Source: Luteimonas panaciterrae
GTDB lineage: Bacteria; Pseudomonadota; Gammaproteobacteria; Xanthomonadales; Xanthomonadaceae
Assembly (NCBI RefSeq): GCF_020511115.1
Contig: NZ_JAJAVH010000001.1
Coordinates: 682,001 to 746,000, forward strand
Direction: 5' to 3'
DNA length: 64,000 bases
The translations under genes were made by a program, and so were the position numbers. The notes beneath the pieces are model-generated. The model searched no databases and was not told where the DNA came from. It saw only the letters and a list, made by a program, of their open reading frames with translations. Shown in pieces: positions 7,881-16,557 of this stretch (within the stretch, counting starts at the first letter, position 1; each line of letters starts with the position of its first letter).

Positions 7881-9809
7881 ATGCAGATGTATAGAGATCC
7901 GAACCGCCTGGCGGTTGCCATGCTCCTCGCTTGCGCGAGTGCAACATCCGTGGCGACGGCGGCATCTCCCGCCGAGACATCATCCACGCTGGTCGCCGCG
8001 GACCAGCCCGTCCGCGCCCAGGCGCAGGCCGCGCTGAACACCCAGCGCATTCAGCGCGCACACTATCCGGCTTTCTTCCAGCGCGCCTACGCGCGCTATC
8101 CCGATCTGCCGCGTGGCGTGCTCGAGGCGATCGCCTACAACGAAACCGGCTGGAACAACGTCGCACCGGGCGAAAAAGCCGATCATCGCCACATGCCCGC
8201 CGCCTGGGGCGTGATGGGCCTGTATCACGGCGAAGGCTTCGCCGATCAGGTGTCGGAAGGCGCCAAGCTGCTTGGCGTACCGGTCAGCCTGGTGATGCGC
8301 GATCCCGAAACCAACATCCTGGCCGCGGCCGCGCTGCTCGATCGCGCCTCGAAGGAGAACAAGGCGATCGGCGAACCGTCGGCGAAGGCCGATCAGCCGG
8401 AAACGATGAGCGCGGTGCTGGCGCGTTATGTCGGCTACGGCCCGGGTTCCGGACAGATCTATACCTATGCGCGGCAGAGCTTCGCCTACGGCGTGCTGTC
8501 GTCGCTGCGGCGCGGCGTGAGCGAGAACGGCATCGCAGTGCCGGCGCGCGCGGTGAAGATGGAGCGCGCCTTCAGTCCCAATCAGTTGAGCAAATTGCGC
8601 GTTCCCGCGCTGCGCATGAATGCCGACGAGGACACCGTCGAACTCGATAATGCGCCGCCGACGACCAGCAAATCGACCGTCACGGCCAACGCCACACTGG
8701 CGGGCGATTTCGGTGAGGCGATCTGGAATCCGGCCAGCTCCAGCAACTACAGCACCGCCAGCAATTCGATGACCGCGGTGATCATGCACACGATGGAAGG
8801 TTCGTATGCCGGCGCGATCTCGTGGTTCCAGAATCCGAGCGCGCAGGTGTCGGCGCACTACCTGATCCGCAAGTCCGACGGCCAGATCACGCAGATGGTG
8901 CGCGAGTACCACCAGGCCTGGCACGCGAAGTACCACAACTACTACACCATCGGCATCGAGCACGACGGCTACGCCTCGGATGCCGGCAACTGGTCCACGG
9001 CGATGGTCAACGCCTCGGCGCGGCTGACCAGCAGCATCTGCGCGCGTCGCGGTGTCAATTGCGCTTCCGCATGGCAAGGCCCCGGTTACGACACCTGGCA
9101 CGTGGTGCCGGACAGCGTGCGCGTGAAAGGCCACGGCATGCTCACCCAGAACGAGAACCGCTACGACCCAGGCAAATACTTCCCTTGGGCGTCGTACTAC
9201 AGCCTGATCAACGGTGGTACACCGCCGCCGCCCACGACGGATCGATTCTGGGTCGACACCTACGCCAATGCACCGGGCTATGGCTCGCCGACCAGCACCA
9301 CGCAGACCGGCACGTTGAACGCGGGCACCAACTACGTGTTCTGCAAGGCCTGGGGCCGCGAGGTCCGCAACGGCGACAGTTTCAATCACTGGTGGCTGAA
9401 GACCGATCTCGACGTCGGCCCGGCCGGACAGTGGGTGTCGGCGTACTACCTCAGCCGTTGGGGCAACGACGAGGCCAAGGACAACAACGGCGCCGTCATT
9501 CCGGATTGCGCCACGGCGCCGCCTCCGCCGTCGACGAGCAAGTACTGGGTGGATACGTACGCCAATGCCTCCGGTTATGCCTCGCCGACGAGCACCACCG
9601 CCACCGGCACGCTCAACGCCGGAACCAACTACGTGTTCTGCAAGGCCTGGGGCCGCCAGATCGGTAGTGGCAGCAGCTACAACCACTGGTGGCTGAAAAC
9701 CGATCTCGATGTCGGCCCGGCCGGGCAGTGGGTGTCGGCCTATTACTTGAGCCGCTGGGGCAACGACGAGGCCAAGGACAACAACGGCACCGTGATCCCG
9801 GATTGCTGA
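7881..9809 (+). CDS. Secreted muralytic fusion: lysozyme-like + amidase_2 + two SH3-like modules
   Basis: 642 residues with a signal peptide (cleavage near residue 28) and a strong ribosome site (GAGGGGAA). Region 1, about 45-210, resembles a goose-lysozyme/Slt fold: VLEAIAYNETGW has the candidate catalytic Glu88, followed by AAWGVMGLYHGEGF. Region 2, about 285-450, is a zinc N-acetylmuramoyl-L-alanine amidase: AVIMHTMEGS, HQAWHAKYHNYYTIGIEH, then KGHGMLTQN and DPGKYFPW supply the His/Asp ligands. Region 3 is two 87-residue modules beginning WVDTYANA and ending IPDC. It therefore appears able to attack both glycan and peptide links of peptidoglycan, probably outside the cell. The next gene carries the same modules, so the two probably act together on prey or sibling walls. 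Confidence 0.85.
   Translation: MQMYRDPNRLAVAMLLACASATSVATAASPAETSSTLVAADQPVRAQAQAALNTQRIQRAHYPAFFQRAYARYPDLPRGVLEAIAYNETGWNNVAPGEKADHRHMPAAWGVMGLYHGEGFADQVSEGAKLLGVPVSLVMRDPETNILAAAALLDRASKENKAIGEPSAKADQPETMSAVLARYVGYGPGSGQIYTYARQSFAYGVLSSLRRGVSENGIAVPARAVKMERAFSPNQLSKLRVPALRMNADEDTVELDNAPPTTSKSTVTANATLAGDFGEAIWNPASSSNYSTASNSMTAVIMHTMEGSYAGAISWFQNPSAQVSAHYLIRKSDGQITQMVREYHQAWHAKYHNYYTIGIEHDGYASDAGNWSTAMVNASARLTSSICARRGVNCASAWQGPGYDTWHVVPDSVRVKGHGMLTQNENRYDPGKYFPWASYYSLINGGTPPPPTTDRFWVDTYANAPGYGSPTSTTQTGTLNAGTNYVFCKAWGREVRNGDSFNHWWLKTDLDVGPAGQWVSAYYLSRWGNDEAKDNNGAVIPDCATAPPPPSTSKYWVDTYANASGYASPTSTTATGTLNAGTNYVFCKAWGRQIGSGSSYNHWWLKTDLDVGPAGQWVSAYYLSRWGNDEAKDNNGTVIPDC
9249..9509 (+). repeat. 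SH3-like module copy 1 (87 codons)
   Basis: 261-bp module encoding WVDTYANAPGYGSPTSTT through IPDC; contains YVFCKAWG, NHWWLKTDLDVGPAG and YYLSRWGNDEAKDNN. Nearly identical at DNA level to the copies at 9546, 10480 and 10765, all exactly 261 bp. Probably a wall-binding SH3b-like unit. Confidence 0.85.
9546..9806 (+). repeat. SH3-like module copy 2 (87 codons)
   Basis: Second module of the amidase protein, 261 bp, ending immediately before the stop codon. It differs from copy 1 mainly in the centre (RQIGSGSSYNHWW instead of REVRNGDSFNHWW), a difference shared with copy 4, so the copies form two types (A: 1 and 3; B: 2 and 4). Confidence 0.85.
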
Positions 9810-9830
9810 GCCGTTGATTCCGCGAAACGG

Positions 9831-9870
9831 TTCGTCGCCTCTCCTTCGCTTGCACGAGAGGGGCGACGAA
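9831..9870 (+). terminator. Stem-loop between the two muralytic genes
   Basis: TTCGTCGCC (9831-9839) pairs with GGCGACGAA (9862-9870), and TCTC with GAGA inside. There is no T-run, so read-through into the M23 gene is likely. Confidence 0.45.
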
Positions 9871-9957
9871 TGCAGTCGAGCCAATCGCACCGCGCTCCAT
9901 CCGTCTGCGACTCCATGCCGGGTCGCCAACGTTGATCAATTCACAAGAGGAATGCTC

Positions 9958-11028
9958 ATGCTCGCCCGCTTACTTTCTTTCGCAGCGGTCATCTTCTTCT
10001 CTTGGAGTTCAACGGCGCTCGCCGCGCCGAACTTCAAGGCGCCTTATCCCTGCAATCAAACCTATTCCTACTATCACCACTCCAGCGAAGTGCGTCAGGC
10101 GCTGGACTTCAATGCCCCGTATGGAACGCCGGTCCTGGCATCGGCCGCCGGCTACGCGACGAGATACTACGAAGCGGGCGGTGCGGGGAACTACATCGTC
10201 ATCGATCACGGCGGCGGCTGGAAAACCTACTACTTCCATCTGGACAGCTTTTCGGTGGCCAATGGCACGACGGTAAGCCAGGGACAGAAGATCGGCGTCA
10301 CCGGCAACACGGGCAACAGCTTCGGTGCGCATATCCATTACGAACAATTGCTCAACGGCGTCGGGCAGGTGATCTACATCAACGGACGTTCGCTGGCGCC
10401 GTATCCGAGCGGCAGCGGCGTCGCCAGCCTGACTAGCGACAACGGCTGCGGCGGCAACCCGCCGCCGACCGGCCAATACTGGGTCGACACCTTCGCCAAT
10501 GCGCCGGGTTATGGCTCGCCGACCAGCACCACGCAGACCGGCACGTTGTATGCGGGGACCAACTATGTGTTCTGCAAGGCCTGGGGCCGTGAGGTCCGCA
10601 ACGGCGACAGCTTCAATCATTGGTGGTTGAAGACCGATCTCGACGTCGGCCCGGCCGGACAGTGGATCTCCGCGTATTACTTGAGTCGCTGGGGCAACGA
10701 CGAGGCCAAGGACAACAACGGCAACGTCATCCCGGACTGCGCGCCACCCGCGGCATCGAAATACTGGGTGGATACGTTCGACAACGCACCGGGCTATGCC
10801 TCACCGACCAGCACCACGCAGACCGGCACGCTCAACGCCGGTACCAACTACGTGTTCTGCAAGGCCTGGGGCCGCCAGATCGGCAGTGGCAGCAGCTACA
10901 ACCATTGGTGGCTGAAGACCGATCTCGACACCGGCCCGGCCGGACAATGGGTGTCGGCGTATTACTTGAGCCGCTGGGGTAACGACGAGGCCAAGGACAA
11001 CAACGGCGCGGTGATTCCGGACTGCTGA
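9958..11028 (+). CDS. Secreted M23-family metallopeptidase with two SH3-like modules
   Basis: 356 residues. The ATG at 9958 is chosen because AAGAGG sits 7 bases upstream and a signal peptide follows (cleavage near ALAA-PN). The peptidase domain lies at about 25-155: RQALDFNAPYGTPVLASAAG, NYIVIDHGGGWKTYYFHLD and GAHIHYEQ, i.e. the Asp and the HxH metal ligands of M23 endopeptidases. The first His ligand is not in the standard HxxxD position; the HH pair 9-10 residues before the Asp may serve, as in M23A beta-lytic enzymes. Two 87-residue modules follow. It cleaves peptidoglycan cross-bridges by homology, and is paired with the amidase at 7881-9809. Confidence 0.87.
   Translation: MLARLLSFAAVIFFSWSSTALAAPNFKAPYPCNQTYSYYHHSSEVRQALDFNAPYGTPVLASAAGYATRYYEAGGAGNYIVIDHGGGWKTYYFHLDSFSVANGTTVSQGQKIGVTGNTGNSFGAHIHYEQLLNGVGQVIYINGRSLAPYPSGSGVASLTSDNGCGGNPPPTGQYWVDTFANAPGYGSPTSTTQTGTLYAGTNYVFCKAWGREVRNGDSFNHWWLKTDLDVGPAGQWISAYYLSRWGNDEAKDNNGNVIPDCAPPAASKYWVDTFDNAPGYASPTSTTQTGTLNAGTNYVFCKAWGRQIGSGSSYNHWWLKTDLDTGPAGQWVSAYYLSRWGNDEAKDNNGAVIPDC
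10480..10740 (+). repeat. SH3-like module copy 3 (87 codons)
   Basis: First module of the M23 protein, 261 bp, type A (REVRNGDSFNHWW). Nearest to copy 1 of the amidase gene. Confidence 0.85.
10765..11025 (+). repeat. SH3-like module copy 4 (87 codons)
   Basis: Second module of the M23 protein, 261 bp, type B (RQIGSGSSYNHWW), ending at the stop codon. Nearest to copy 2. The A-B order is the same in both proteins, which points to duplication of a two-module block. Confidence 0.85.
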
Positions 11029-11037
11029 TGGTTTCCG

Positions 11038-11067
11038 GCGCCTCTCCCGCCGTTGCGAGAGAGGCGC
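11038..11067. terminator. Hairpin between convergent M23 and opgD genes
   Basis: Perfect 9-bp stem GCGCCTCTC (11038-11046) / GAGAGGCGC (11059-11067), 10 bases after the M23 stop, followed on the + strand by GGGTGAAGTTTT. Plausibly bidirectional. Confidence 0.55.
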
Positions 11068-11081
11068 TGGGTGAAGTTTTC

Positions 11082-12686
11082 TCAGTACAGCCGCCGCTCC
11101 GCCACCGAAGGCGGCGTCCACTGGTACAGCCAGGTCTCGCTGAGCGCGCCGTCCGCGTTCTTGAGATACAGGCGGATATCGATCTGCTGCGTCGAATCAT
11201 CCGGTGGAACGGCGTCGAACATCACGCGATAGCCATCGATCTCATGCAGTGGGCGCGCGGACACGGTTTCGACGCGTCCGCCGCTGCCGATCTGCAGCAC
11301 CGGTTCCACCGTTGCGTTCTTCGCGGCCAGCGCCGCGAGATCGCCACCGGCGAAATCCACGGCGAAGCGCCAGGAAAAGTAAGAGCGCTTGAAACCGATC
11401 CTGCCGCCGAGCCCGGTGCGCGTGGCGACACAATGCGCCAACGTCGGCGTCGCGGGCGGCCGCGCGCCCCAGTACAAGCGATAGCCGAACAGCAATTCCT
11501 CGCCCGCGCGCACGGGCTGCTGCGGATTCCAGAACGCGACGATGTTGTCGAAGGTTTCGTCGAGTGTCGGAATCTCGACCAGCTGCACCGAACCCTTGCC
11601 CCAGCCATGTTTCGGCTCCACCCACAGGCAGGGGCGCTTGTCGTAGAACACGCCGTCGTCCTGGTAATGATCGAAGTTGCGATCGCGTTGCAGCAGGCCG
11701 AAGCCGCGCGGGCCATCGTCCTGGAACATGTTGAAGCGCAAGTGCGGCGGATTGCACAGCGGACGCCAGATCCATTCCCCGGCCCCGGTCCACATCGCCA
11801 GACCATCGGTGTCGTGAATCTCGGGACGCCAGTCCCAGTCCATGCGTCGATCGTTCTCGCCGGTCTGATACATGCTGGTGCATGGCGCGATACCGATGCG
11901 CTCGATCGGCTTGCGCGGGTACAGCGCGCAGTCGATGTCCATCGCCAGCACTTCACCGGGCGTGATCGCGAAGCGATAGGCGCCCGCGACGCTTGGCGAG
12001 TCGAGCAGTGCGTAGACCACCACGGTGTCGGAGCCGGACGTCGGGCGTTCCAGCCAGTAGGCGATGAAGTCCGGGAACTCTTCGTCCTTGCTCGTGCCGG
12101 TGTCGATCGCGAGGCCGCGCGCCGATTGTCCGTACTGGCCCTCGGCACCGACCGCGCGGAAATAGCTCGCGCCGAGGAAGGCGGCGAAATCGCGTTTGGG
12201 ATCACTGCGCCGATTGAGACGAAAACCGGCGAAGCCGAGATCGGCGGGCAGCGACTTGCCTTGCAGACCGCTCTCGCCATAATCGAACATCGCCGGATCG
12301 TAGCGAATCTCGCGCGCCTGACCGTCGACCAGTTCGTGCATCCGCACCGGTGTCTTGAAGAACAGGCCGAGATGGAAGAACTGCGCCAGGAAACGCGTAT
12401 CGTCTTTCGCCCACAAGGCATGGTCCTGATGGAATCGGATCGACTGGTACTGATCCCAATCCAATTTCGATACGGCCGGCGGCAGGGCGACACTGCGCGG
12501 CAGATACACGGCTTCCGCCAGCGCGCGCGCGCGGCCCTTCAGCGCGGCGTAATCAAAGCGCTCCGGCGGGCCGAGATTTTCGCCCGTGGCGGCATGGGCG
12601 TCGCGGCCAAGCATCAGGGCAGGTACAGGCAGACCGAAGGCGGCGAACGTGGCGGCGGCGTTCTTCAGGAACTGGCGGCGGGTCAT
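11082..12686 (-). CDS. opgD: Glucan biosynthesis protein D (OpgD/MdoD)
   Basis: 534 residues of the MdoG/OpgG-OpgD family, which shapes the backbone of periplasmic osmoregulated glucans. The N-terminus MTRRQFLKNAAATFAAFG is a twin-arginine signal, the feature that separates OpgD from Sec-exported OpgG. Family blocks follow in order: FDYAALKGRARALA, YQSIRFHQDHALW, FHLGLFFKTPV, DEEFPDFIAYWLERP and YPRKPIERIGIAPCTSMY. The start at 12686 places the RR motif at residues 3-4; upstream Met codons only extend it. No opgG/opgH pair adjoins, so this copy works with genes elsewhere or alone. Confidence 0.93.
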   Translation of the reverse strand: MTRRQFLKNAAATFAAFGLPVPALMLGRDAHAATGENLGPPERFDYAALKGRARALAEAVYLPRSVALPPAVSKLDWDQYQSIRFHQDHALWAKDDTRFLAQFFHLGLFFKTPVRMHELVDGQAREIRYDPAMFDYGESGLQGKSLPADLGFAGFRLNRRSDPKRDFAAFLGASYFRAVGAEGQYGQSARGLAIDTGTSKDEEFPDFIAYWLERPTSGSDTVVVYALLDSPSVAGAYRFAITPGEVLAMDIDCALYPRKPIERIGIAPCTSMYQTGENDRRMDWDWRPEIHDTDGLAMWTGAGEWIWRPLCNPPHLRFNMFQDDGPRGFGLLQRDRNFDHYQDDGVFYDKRPCLWVEPKHGWGKGSVQLVEIPTLDETFDNIVAFWNPQQPVRAGEELLFGYRLYWGARPPATPTLAHCVATRTGLGGRIGFKRSYFSWRFAVDFAGGDLAALAAKNATVEPVLQIGSGGRVETVSARPLHEIDGYRVMFDAVPPDDSTQQIDIRLYLKNADGALSETWLYQWTPPSVAERRLY

Positions 12687-12745
12687 CTTCGAACCGGTAT
12701 CATGAGGAATAACGGGGCATCCTAGCCAAGCGCCATCAGAATTGC

Positions 12746-13534
12746 ATGAAACCATCGCAGGGCGCACTCGCTAGTCTGATCGCGATCACCGTTGCCGCGT
12801 TGTTGGCGGCGGCGCCCGCGCAGGCGCGCACGGTGTACCGCTGCGTCCGCGACAGCACCGTCAGTATGGCTACGGCGCCGGAGCCCGGCTCGAAATGCGT
12901 GGCCAAGGAGATCGACGACAACGCCATCCAGACGCCGAACCTGTGGGGCAACATGGGCGTCTTCAGCGGCACGCTCTACGAGCGCGAGCAGGATGGCAAG
13001 CTGGTGTATTCGACACGCAACCTGCCTGGATCGCGCGTCTTTCTGAAGTTCACCGTGCAGACGCCACCGGGCGAGCCGGCGCATGCCGGTCTGGGCAAGG
13101 TGGGCAAGCCGCAGTTGAACCAGCATGCCAAATTGTTCAAAGCGGCGGCGAAGGCGACCGGAGTGGATGACGCCTGGTTGCGTGCGGTCGCGCATGCCGA
13201 AAGCGGCTTCCTCGCCACCGCGGTGTCGGCGAAGGGAGCGCAGGGCGTGATGCAGCTGATGCCGGAGGTTTCGAAGGAGTATGGCGTGACTGATCCGTTC
13301 TCGGCGCAGCAATCGATTGACGCTGGGGCGCGGCATATGAAGATGTTGCTCAAGCGGTATGGCAATGACCGGGTGCTTGCGGCGGCGGCCTACAATGCGG
13401 GGATTGGTGCGGTGGCTCGGTACAAAGGGGTTCCGCCGTATGCGGAGACGCAGGCTTATATCGAGAAGTTGCAGGCGTTGTATGTGCTTTATCGGGAGGC
13501 GATGGGGTTCAAGATAGAAAGGCCGGCGCAATAA
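12746..13534 (+). CDS. Periplasmic lytic transglycosylase (SLT family 1)
   Basis: 262 residues with a signal peptide (cleavage near AQA-RT). The N-terminal ~100 residues (VYRCVRDSTVSMAT, DDNAIQTPNLWGN) are a small domain of unknown role. The SLT domain spans about 128-250: LRAVAHAESGF carries catalytic Glu152, then GAQGVMQLMPE, YGVTDPFSAQQSIDAGARHM and AAAYNAGIGAV. It cleaves the MurNAc-GlcNAc bond to give 1,6-anhydro ends. Divergent from opgD with 59 bases between the starts, so the two share a short promoter region. A strong bidirectional terminator follows. Confidence 0.92.
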   Translation: MKPSQGALASLIAITVAALLAAAPAQARTVYRCVRDSTVSMATAPEPGSKCVAKEIDDNAIQTPNLWGNMGVFSGTLYEREQDGKLVYSTRNLPGSRVFLKFTVQTPPGEPAHAGLGKVGKPQLNQHAKLFKAAAKATGVDDAWLRAVAHAESGFLATAVSAKGAQGVMQLMPEVSKEYGVTDPFSAQQSIDAGARHMKMLLKRYGNDRVLAAAAYNAGIGAVARYKGVPPYAETQAYIEKLQALYVLYREAMGFKIERPAQ

Positions 13535-13544
13535 GATGTTGTCG

Positions 13545-13562
13545 TCCCAGCGGAAGCTGGGA
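13545..13562. repeat. REP-like stem-loop
   Basis: TCCCAGC GGAA GCTGGGA just after the transglycosylase stop. The flanks (GTCG on the left, TCCA on the right) echo the larger REP pair at 58207-58304, suggesting a dispersed family. Confidence 0.5.
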
Positions 13563-13600
13563 TCCATTTTGCTTCTGCTCTGCTTTTGCTTGAGTCAAAA

Positions 13601-13640
13601 GCAAAGACGTTTCGCCCCTTCAGGGGCGAAACGCCTTTGC
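13601..13640. terminator. Strong bidirectional terminator
   Basis: 18-nt arms at 13601-13618 and 13623-13640 around a TTCA loop pair at 17 of 18 positions (core CGTTTCGCCCC / GGGGCGAAACG). On the minus strand the stem is followed by TTTTGA; on the plus strand by TCTTTAAAAC. It separates the convergent transglycosylase and sugar dehydrogenase genes. Confidence 0.85.
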
Positions 13641-13666
13641 TCTTTAAAACAATCACAAAGAAATAT

Positions 13667-14827
13667 TCATCCCTTGAGCGGCGTCAACTTCAACAACCGC
13701 GCCCCCGATCCATCCTCGAGCAACCAGATCGCCCCATCCGGCCCTTCCACGACATCACGAATACGCTCACCCATATCGTAACGCGCCACTTCTTCCGCAC
13801 GCGTCCCATCCAGCTTCACGCGCACCAGCGCCTGCGATGACAACCCGCTCAGAAACGCATTGCCACGCCACTGCGGAAACAGTCTGCCGGAATAGATCAT
13901 CAGCTTCGAAGGCGAGATCACCGGCGTCCACCACAGTTTCGGCGCGGCGAATTCCGGTCGCGTGTCGTGATCGGGAATGTCTTTTCCGTCGTAGTGATCG
14001 CCATTGGAGACGATCGGATAGCCGTAGTTGGCGCCGCGTTCGATCAGGTTGAGCTCGTCGCCGCCCTTCGGGCCCATCTCCGCTTCCCACAACCGTCCTT
14101 GATCGTCGAAGGCGATGCCGAGCAGGTTGCGGTGGCCCAGTGACCAGATCTGGGCCGTCACGCCGCCTTGTGCCGCGAAGGGGTTGTCTTTCGGGGCGCT
14201 GCCGTCGTCGTTGAGGCGCAGCAGTTTGCCGAGATTGGAGCGCATGTCCTGGGCAGGATCGAATTTCTGTCGCTCGCTGGAAGTAATCCACAATTTGCCG
14301 TCGCGTCCGAACAGAAGACGATGACCGTAGTGGCCGCGTCCGGTCACTTTCGGAACCTGTCGCCAGATCACTTTCAGGTCTTCCAGCTTGCCGCCGCCCT
14401 TGTCGTCGAGCGCCAGCTTGGCGCGTGCGACGGCCGCGCCGCGAGTGTCGTCGGGGCCGGGTTCGGCATAGCTGAGATAGAGGACGTGGTTTTCGTTGTA
14501 GTTCGGATGCAATGCGATGTCGCCGAGCCCACCTTGTCCGCCGTAGGCGACTTCGGGAATGCCGCTGATGTCGCCCTGCTTGCCGCTGGCAATGTCGAGC
14601 AGCTTCAGCGCGCCTTCCTTTTCGGTCACGAGCAGGCGGCCGTCGGGCAGGAATGCCATCGCCCAGGGTTCATCGAACTTGGCCACGGTGGTGATGTCGA
14701 AAGGCGCCTTTTGCGCGGGCGCCGCGGCGGCCAGCGTGGGGTTCCCTGTGGCGGGTGGGGCGGCCTCGCTGCAAGCGACCATGCCGAAGGGAATGCAGCA
14801 GGCAAGCAATCGAGCGAACGTTTTCAT
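13667..14827 (-). CDS. PQQ-dependent aldose sugar dehydrogenase-like lipoprotein
   Basis: 386 residues. The signal ends in a lipobox-like GMVAC (Cys near residue 18), so it is probably a periplasm-facing lipoprotein. The remainder is the soluble glucose/sorbosone dehydrogenase six-bladed propeller (GSDH, E. coli YliI-like): FDEPWAMAFLPDGRLLVTEKEG, GGLGDIALHPNY, GRGHYGHRLLFG, WSLGHRNLLGIAFD and MGPKGGDELNLIERGANYGYP. These include His and Arg residues of the PQQ/Ca site. It oxidises aldoses to lactones if loaded with PQQ; no pqq genes are in the window. The ATG at 14827 fits GGAA 8 bases upstream; one two codons earlier is possible. Confidence 0.88.
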   Translation of the reverse strand: MKTFARLLACCIPFGMVACSEAAPPATGNPTLAAAAPAQKAPFDITTVAKFDEPWAMAFLPDGRLLVTEKEGALKLLDIASGKQGDISGIPEVAYGGQGGLGDIALHPNYNENHVLYLSYAEPGPDDTRGAAVARAKLALDDKGGGKLEDLKVIWRQVPKVTGRGHYGHRLLFGRDGKLWITSSERQKFDPAQDMRSNLGKLLRLNDDGSAPKDNPFAAQGGVTAQIWSLGHRNLLGIAFDDQGRLWEAEMGPKGGDELNLIERGANYGYPIVSNGDHYDGKDIPDHDTRPEFAAPKLWWTPVISPSKLMIYSGRLFPQWRGNAFLSGLSSQALVRVKLDGTRAEEVARYDMGERIRDVVEGPDGAIWLLEDGSGARLLKLTPLKG

Positions 14828-14925
14828 GATCATTTCCGGTGCGTATGCCCTGAAGTGGGCAGCATCTCTTGCATCAAGCCATGAACGCTAGCAGACGTTT
14901 CGGAAATGACATGTAAAGCGCTTCA

Positions 14926-14990
14926 CAAAAATTACCCCGCACTCGCGTACGGGGTATCGGAGAGGCGCCGCTCAAATCAACGAGCGGCGC
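14926..14990 (-). terminator. Double hairpin terminator of lipase gene
   Basis: Reading on the minus strand after the lipase stop: a 9-bp stem GCGCCGCTC/GAGCGGCGC (14965-14990), then TACCCCG/CGGGGTA (14933-14956) followed by ATTTTTG. The second is a standard intrinsic terminator. Confidence 0.8.
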
Positions 14991-15013
14991 GAATGCAACT
15001 GTTCGGCTGATGG

Positions 15014-16312
15014 TTAATTGCAGCTCGTGGTGTATGTCACCGGCAGGGTGGCCCGCTGTCCATTGAGACGGCTATTGAGATAGTTCAACGCCGGAACCGC
15101 GCCGAGCGCGACGAATGTGACGTGTTCGCCGCCAAGCGGCGTGCGCCAGTAATGCACGGGCGTGCCGGCCGCGCACCAGGCTTCCACCATCTTGTCGGTG
15201 CCTTCGACCGGGATCAGTTCATCGAAGACGGAGTGGTAGACCAGGATGTCGAAGTCCGGCACTTTTCCGGGTTGCGGCAGGTTGATCTTTGGCAGCGTGT
15301 TCAAGACGCCGGGTGAATTCAATGGATCGGCGACGGTAGTGTAGTCGGCGAAATGTCCGATGAAGGGCACCTTGGTGATGTCGCCGCCGATGCCGAGACA
15401 GCTGTCCTTCGTTCCTTCCGCCGCGGCGATGCCCTTCGCGTTGAGGATGGGCGTCACCATCTCCGGATAGGCGCGGTTGACGCCGATCACCGCCGAGTAG
15501 CCGAGGAAGAAGAACAGATTGCCAAGGCCGCTGTCGAACGCGTTTACGGCGCTACGCAGATCGGCCGGTGTGCCGCCGGAGGCGGTGCCGACGATGTTCA
15601 GTTCGGGCGCATACGTGGTCTTGAGCGTTGCCGCCCAGGCGGTGGCGAGACCGCCGCCGGAGTATCCCCACATCGCGATCGGCGTGGTCGTCTTGGAAAG
15701 GCCGAGTGGCGTGAAGTTGAGTGCGGCGCGGATGCCGTCCAGCGTGATCTGTCCGGCGATCTTGCCCGCGGCATAGGTCGAATTCGGGCCTTGATGGTCG
15801 GGAATCACGACCGTCCAGCCCATGGTCTTGACGCCGATCAGGTATTGCAGAGGTTCGAGTTGCGATGCAAAGCTGAAATTGGGAATGATCTCGCCGGCTG
15901 CCTGATGCGACGGCGCGCAGCCGAGCCCGAGGCTGTCCTCGGCGTACTGATACGACACGAGTTTGCGCGGACCGATCTGCAGTACCGGTTTGACCACGGT
16001 GGCCACCGCCGCGATCGGGCGGTCGTGCTGATCGCGCGAGACGTACTTCAGCCGCCACGCCTGGTTGAGCATCGGAATGCCGAAGCTCGGGCGGAACAGG
16101 ATCGGCTTGGATTCCAGGATGGTGCCGACCGGCAGGTTCGGGAATGGAGATGGCTGGGCGTAGAACGGATCGGAATCCGGTGTTGGTGCGAAAGGAACCT
16201 CTTGAGCCGCCGTGACGACCGGCGAAAACGCCAGCACGACGGCCGCGAGCGGTGCGATGCGGCGCAACGAACGCCGCCAATCGCGAAAGATGCGAAGCGT
16301 GGACGAAAACAT
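15014..16312 (-). CDS. Secretory lipase (LIP family alpha/beta hydrolase)
   Basis: 432 residues with a signal peptide (cleavage near VTAAQ, residue 36). Matches the secretory lipase family (PF03583), best known in Candida and actinomycetes: LVSYQYAEDSLGLGCAPSH, GWTVVIPDHQGPNSTYAAG, GYSGGGLATAW with nucleophile Ser218, and DILVYHSVFDELIPV with the acid Asp. The His is in GGEHVTF near residue 395. The ATG at 16312 follows GAGGAGGG by 6 bases. Probably a secreted esterase or triacylglycerol lipase; no dedicated foldase gene adjoins. Single-gene transcript. Confidence 0.88.
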   Translation of the reverse strand: MFSSTLRIFRDWRRSLRRIAPLAAVVLAFSPVVTAAQEVPFAPTPDSDPFYAQPSPFPNLPVGTILESKPILFRPSFGIPMLNQAWRLKYVSRDQHDRPIAAVATVVKPVLQIGPRKLVSYQYAEDSLGLGCAPSHQAAGEIIPNFSFASQLEPLQYLIGVKTMGWTVVIPDHQGPNSTYAAGKIAGQITLDGIRAALNFTPLGLSKTTTPIAMWGYSGGGLATAWAATLKTTYAPELNIVGTASGGTPADLRSAVNAFDSGLGNLFFFLGYSAVIGVNRAYPEMVTPILNAKGIAAAEGTKDSCLGIGGDITKVPFIGHFADYTTVADPLNSPGVLNTLPKINLPQPGKVPDFDILVYHSVFDELIPVEGTDKMVEAWCAAGTPVHYWRTPLGGEHVTFVALGAVPALNYLNSRLNGQRATLPVTYTTSCN

Positions 16313-16557
16313 GACTGAGCCCTCCTCAGAATGTCGTGGATGCATCGTCCGGAAAAGAAGCCGCTGGAAGCCGGCCGATGGCGCAGCGACCATCACATGC
16401 CCGCCGCGCGGGGGCGATCGGTGAACAGGCCAAGGTGATTAGCAGAAAAGGCCGATGGAAGATGCGTGGCCGGAGTTGAAAATTCGCTGCGATGCAGCAC
16501 GTCGCCTGATCGGGCGATGTGCCGGCATGTTGTAATTGCACGCACGGGAGAAATGTC

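Noticed and set aside
7980-9929. 649-codon open frame on the minus strand
   Set aside because: Antisense to the muralytic protein, Arg/His/Ala-rich with no domain; a by-product of high GC at third positions.
9249-11025. Tandem 261-bp repeats as a possible CRISPR or satellite array
   Set aside because: They are in-frame protein modules within two genes, without uniform spacers.
11028-12725. 565-codon open frame on the plus strand
   Set aside because: Antisense to opgD, which has a Tat signal and clear family blocks; the plus-strand translation looks like composition noise.
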